A stretch of 34,417 nucleotides of DNA from Chloroflexi bacterium HGW-Chloroflexi-8 (GTDB taxonomy: Bacteria; Chloroflexota; Anaerolineae; Anaerolineales; Anaerolineaceae), in the NCBI GenBank assembly GCA_002841995.1, contig PHBS01000020.1:1-34417 (forward strand), read 5' to 3'. The notes below the pieces were generated by a model. That model was given only the letters and a program-made list of their open reading frames with translations. It had not been told where the DNA came from and ran no database searches. The translations under genes were made by a program, and so were the position numbers. Below, piece after piece: positions 33,798-34,417 of this stretch (its first letter is position 1; each line of letters begins with the position of its first letter).

Positions 33798-34248
33798 AAA
33801 ATGGGTTGAAAAACGATTGAAATTTGGCTGGATAGCGATAATTTTAGGTGTAATTGTCAGTACTTATGGCGTTGTTAGTGAATTGATAATTTTTGGTGTC
33901 CCATTTGATTTTCGATTCATTACTGGTTTAGGAATTTTGTTAATTGGTGTTGGTATCGGAATCGTCGTTCGATATCGAGCAGCAGCAAAAGATGAGACAG
34001 CTGCAAAAAGAATTACCAATGAAGAACAAGATGAACGAACGGCAATGATTCGGGCAAAAGCAGGGAATCGAGCCTATTGGGTTTCTACAGTGCTGATTTA
34101 CACCGGATTAATGTGGGTGTCATTCATATCTAACGGATCACTCCCACCCATGAACGAGGATATTTTGTGGTACTATTTCGCCTTTGCAACCGTTTTGCCT
34201 TTTGCGGTTTATTTGTATAACATCATACATGATGAAAGATCTTCATAA
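33784..34248 (+). CDS. DUF2178-like membrane protein paired with the XRE regulator
   Basis: 154 residues. Four hydrophobic segments (about 14-33, 42-62, 96-113 and 124-144) surround a conserved cytoplasmic loop reading ITNEEQDERTAMIRAKAGNR, the DERT motif found in DUF2178-type proteins encoded next to small XRE regulators. The function is unknown. Of two ATG codons I prefer the one at 33784, nine bases after GGAGG; the ATG at 33778 is only three bases from it. The start lies within the XRE gene, a sign of translational coupling. Confidence 0.8.
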   Translation: MKNSKKWVEKRLKFGWIAIILGVIVSTYGVVSELIIFGVPFDFRFITGLGILLIGVGIGIVVRYRAAAKDETAAKRITNEEQDERTAMIRAKAGNRAYWVSTVLIYTGLMWVSFISNGSLPPMNEDILWYYFAFATVLPFAVYLYNIIHDERSS

Positions 34249-34270
34249 AATTGATTTTCATTAGAAACGT

Positions 34271-34312
34271 GCTAGCATGGGATTTCATAATAAGGAGAAA
34301 TCCCATGCTAGC
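34271..34312 (+). promoter_or_regulatory. 16-bp hairpin enclosing the SnoaL-like start codon
   Basis: GCTAGCATGGGATTTC (34271-34286) and GAAATCCCATGCTAGC (34297-34312) are perfect reverse complements around a 10-base loop, ATAATAAGGA. The Shine-Dalgarno AAGGAG straddles the loop and the 3' arm, and the ATG start (34305-34307) is paired inside the stem. In RNA this would block initiation unless opened. There is no T-run, which argues against a plain terminator. Confidence 0.7.
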
Positions 34313-34417
34313 TTTAATTACAAAATTCAACCTGGCTTTTAATCGTCACGATATCGACGCGATGATGGAAATGATGACTGAAGACTGTGTATTTGAAAAT
34401 ACATATCCCCCACCAGA
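34305..34417 (+). CDS. SnoaL/NTF2-like protein, 5' part only
   Basis: The window ends after 37 codons. The visible part reads MLALITKFNLAFNRHDIDAM and then MTEDCVFENTYPPP, the first helix and strand typical of SnoaL-like (nuclear transport factor 2 fold) proteins of the polyketide-cyclase or ketosteroid-isomerase type. The Asp/Cys/Phe pattern after the first helix fits the family, but the function is open. AAGGAG lies eight bases before the ATG, but both are inside a perfect hairpin, so translation is probably controlled. Confidence 0.75.
   Translation, partial: MLALITKFNLAFNRHDIDAMMEMMTEDCVFENTYPPP

Overview
The window reads as a chromosomal accessory region of a bacterium, most likely a member of the Chloroflexota (Anaerolineae-like). 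That placement is inferred from the gene families and the AT-rich composition; no rRNA or marker gene confirms it. Most genes have GGAGG-type ribosome binding sites and several use TTG starts. There is no tRNA, rRNA, CRISPR array or phage module. Most genes are single enzymes or small regulator-target pairs, with several stretches of gene decay between them.

Layout. 1-3 kb: a small unknown protein, a beta-propeller lipoprotein and a P-loop kinase. 3.2-7.8 kb, minus strand: a tightly overlapping transcription unit running MFS exporter > alpha/beta hydrolase > SRPBCC protein > broken Rieske oxygenase > CrtI-like FAD oxidoreductase > PPOX/F420-type flavoprotein, with a candidate promoter just upstream of the exporter. 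8.1-9.3 kb: the wreck of a MarR - ABC ATPase - ABC-2 permease operon, all three genes broken. 9.6-10.9 kb, minus strand: intact msrQ behind a broken msrP. 11.4-12.3 kb: a lipoprotein made of five 53-residue Cys/His repeats. 13.4-16.9 kb: Fe-type superoxide dismutase, a CMD/AhpD-like protein, and a divergent TetR regulator and flavin monooxygenase pair. 17.4-18.7 kb: a complete IS256-family element with an 8-bp target duplication, its transposase carrying a stop codon. 19.1-25.2 kb: DUF1003 protein, VOC protein, PadR-DUF2812 pair with a rich operator, heme oxygenase, a K+-channel-like membrane protein with an altered filter, a PH-like membrane protein and another VOC protein. 25.4-30.9 kb: GAF-SpoIIE phosphatase, a helix-hairpin-helix protein, a VOC-SRPBCC fusion, PIG-L deacetylase, macrodomain and DinB-like protein. 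31-33.3 kb, minus strand: a 74-residue protein, a two-membrane-segment protein and an SDR. 33.5 kb to the end: an XRE regulator and membrane protein pair under a consensus promoter packed with inverted repeats, then the 5' end of a SnoaL-like gene whose start codon lies inside a perfect 16-bp hairpin.

How the genes fit together. Three regulator-target units are supported by both gene order and DNA sites: TetR/monooxygenase, PadR/DUF2812 and XRE/membrane protein. The minus-strand unit at 3.2-7.8 kb looks like a small-molecule modification and export operon that has lost its Rieske enzyme. SOD, the CMD protein, MsrQ and heme oxygenase point to oxidative or haem-related stress, but they do not form one operon. 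The strongest leads for something new are the start-codon hairpin at 34271-34312, the operator arrays at 21.1 and 33.5 kb, the 53-residue repeat lipoprotein, the VOC-SRPBCC fusion and the damaged Rieske/FAD operon.
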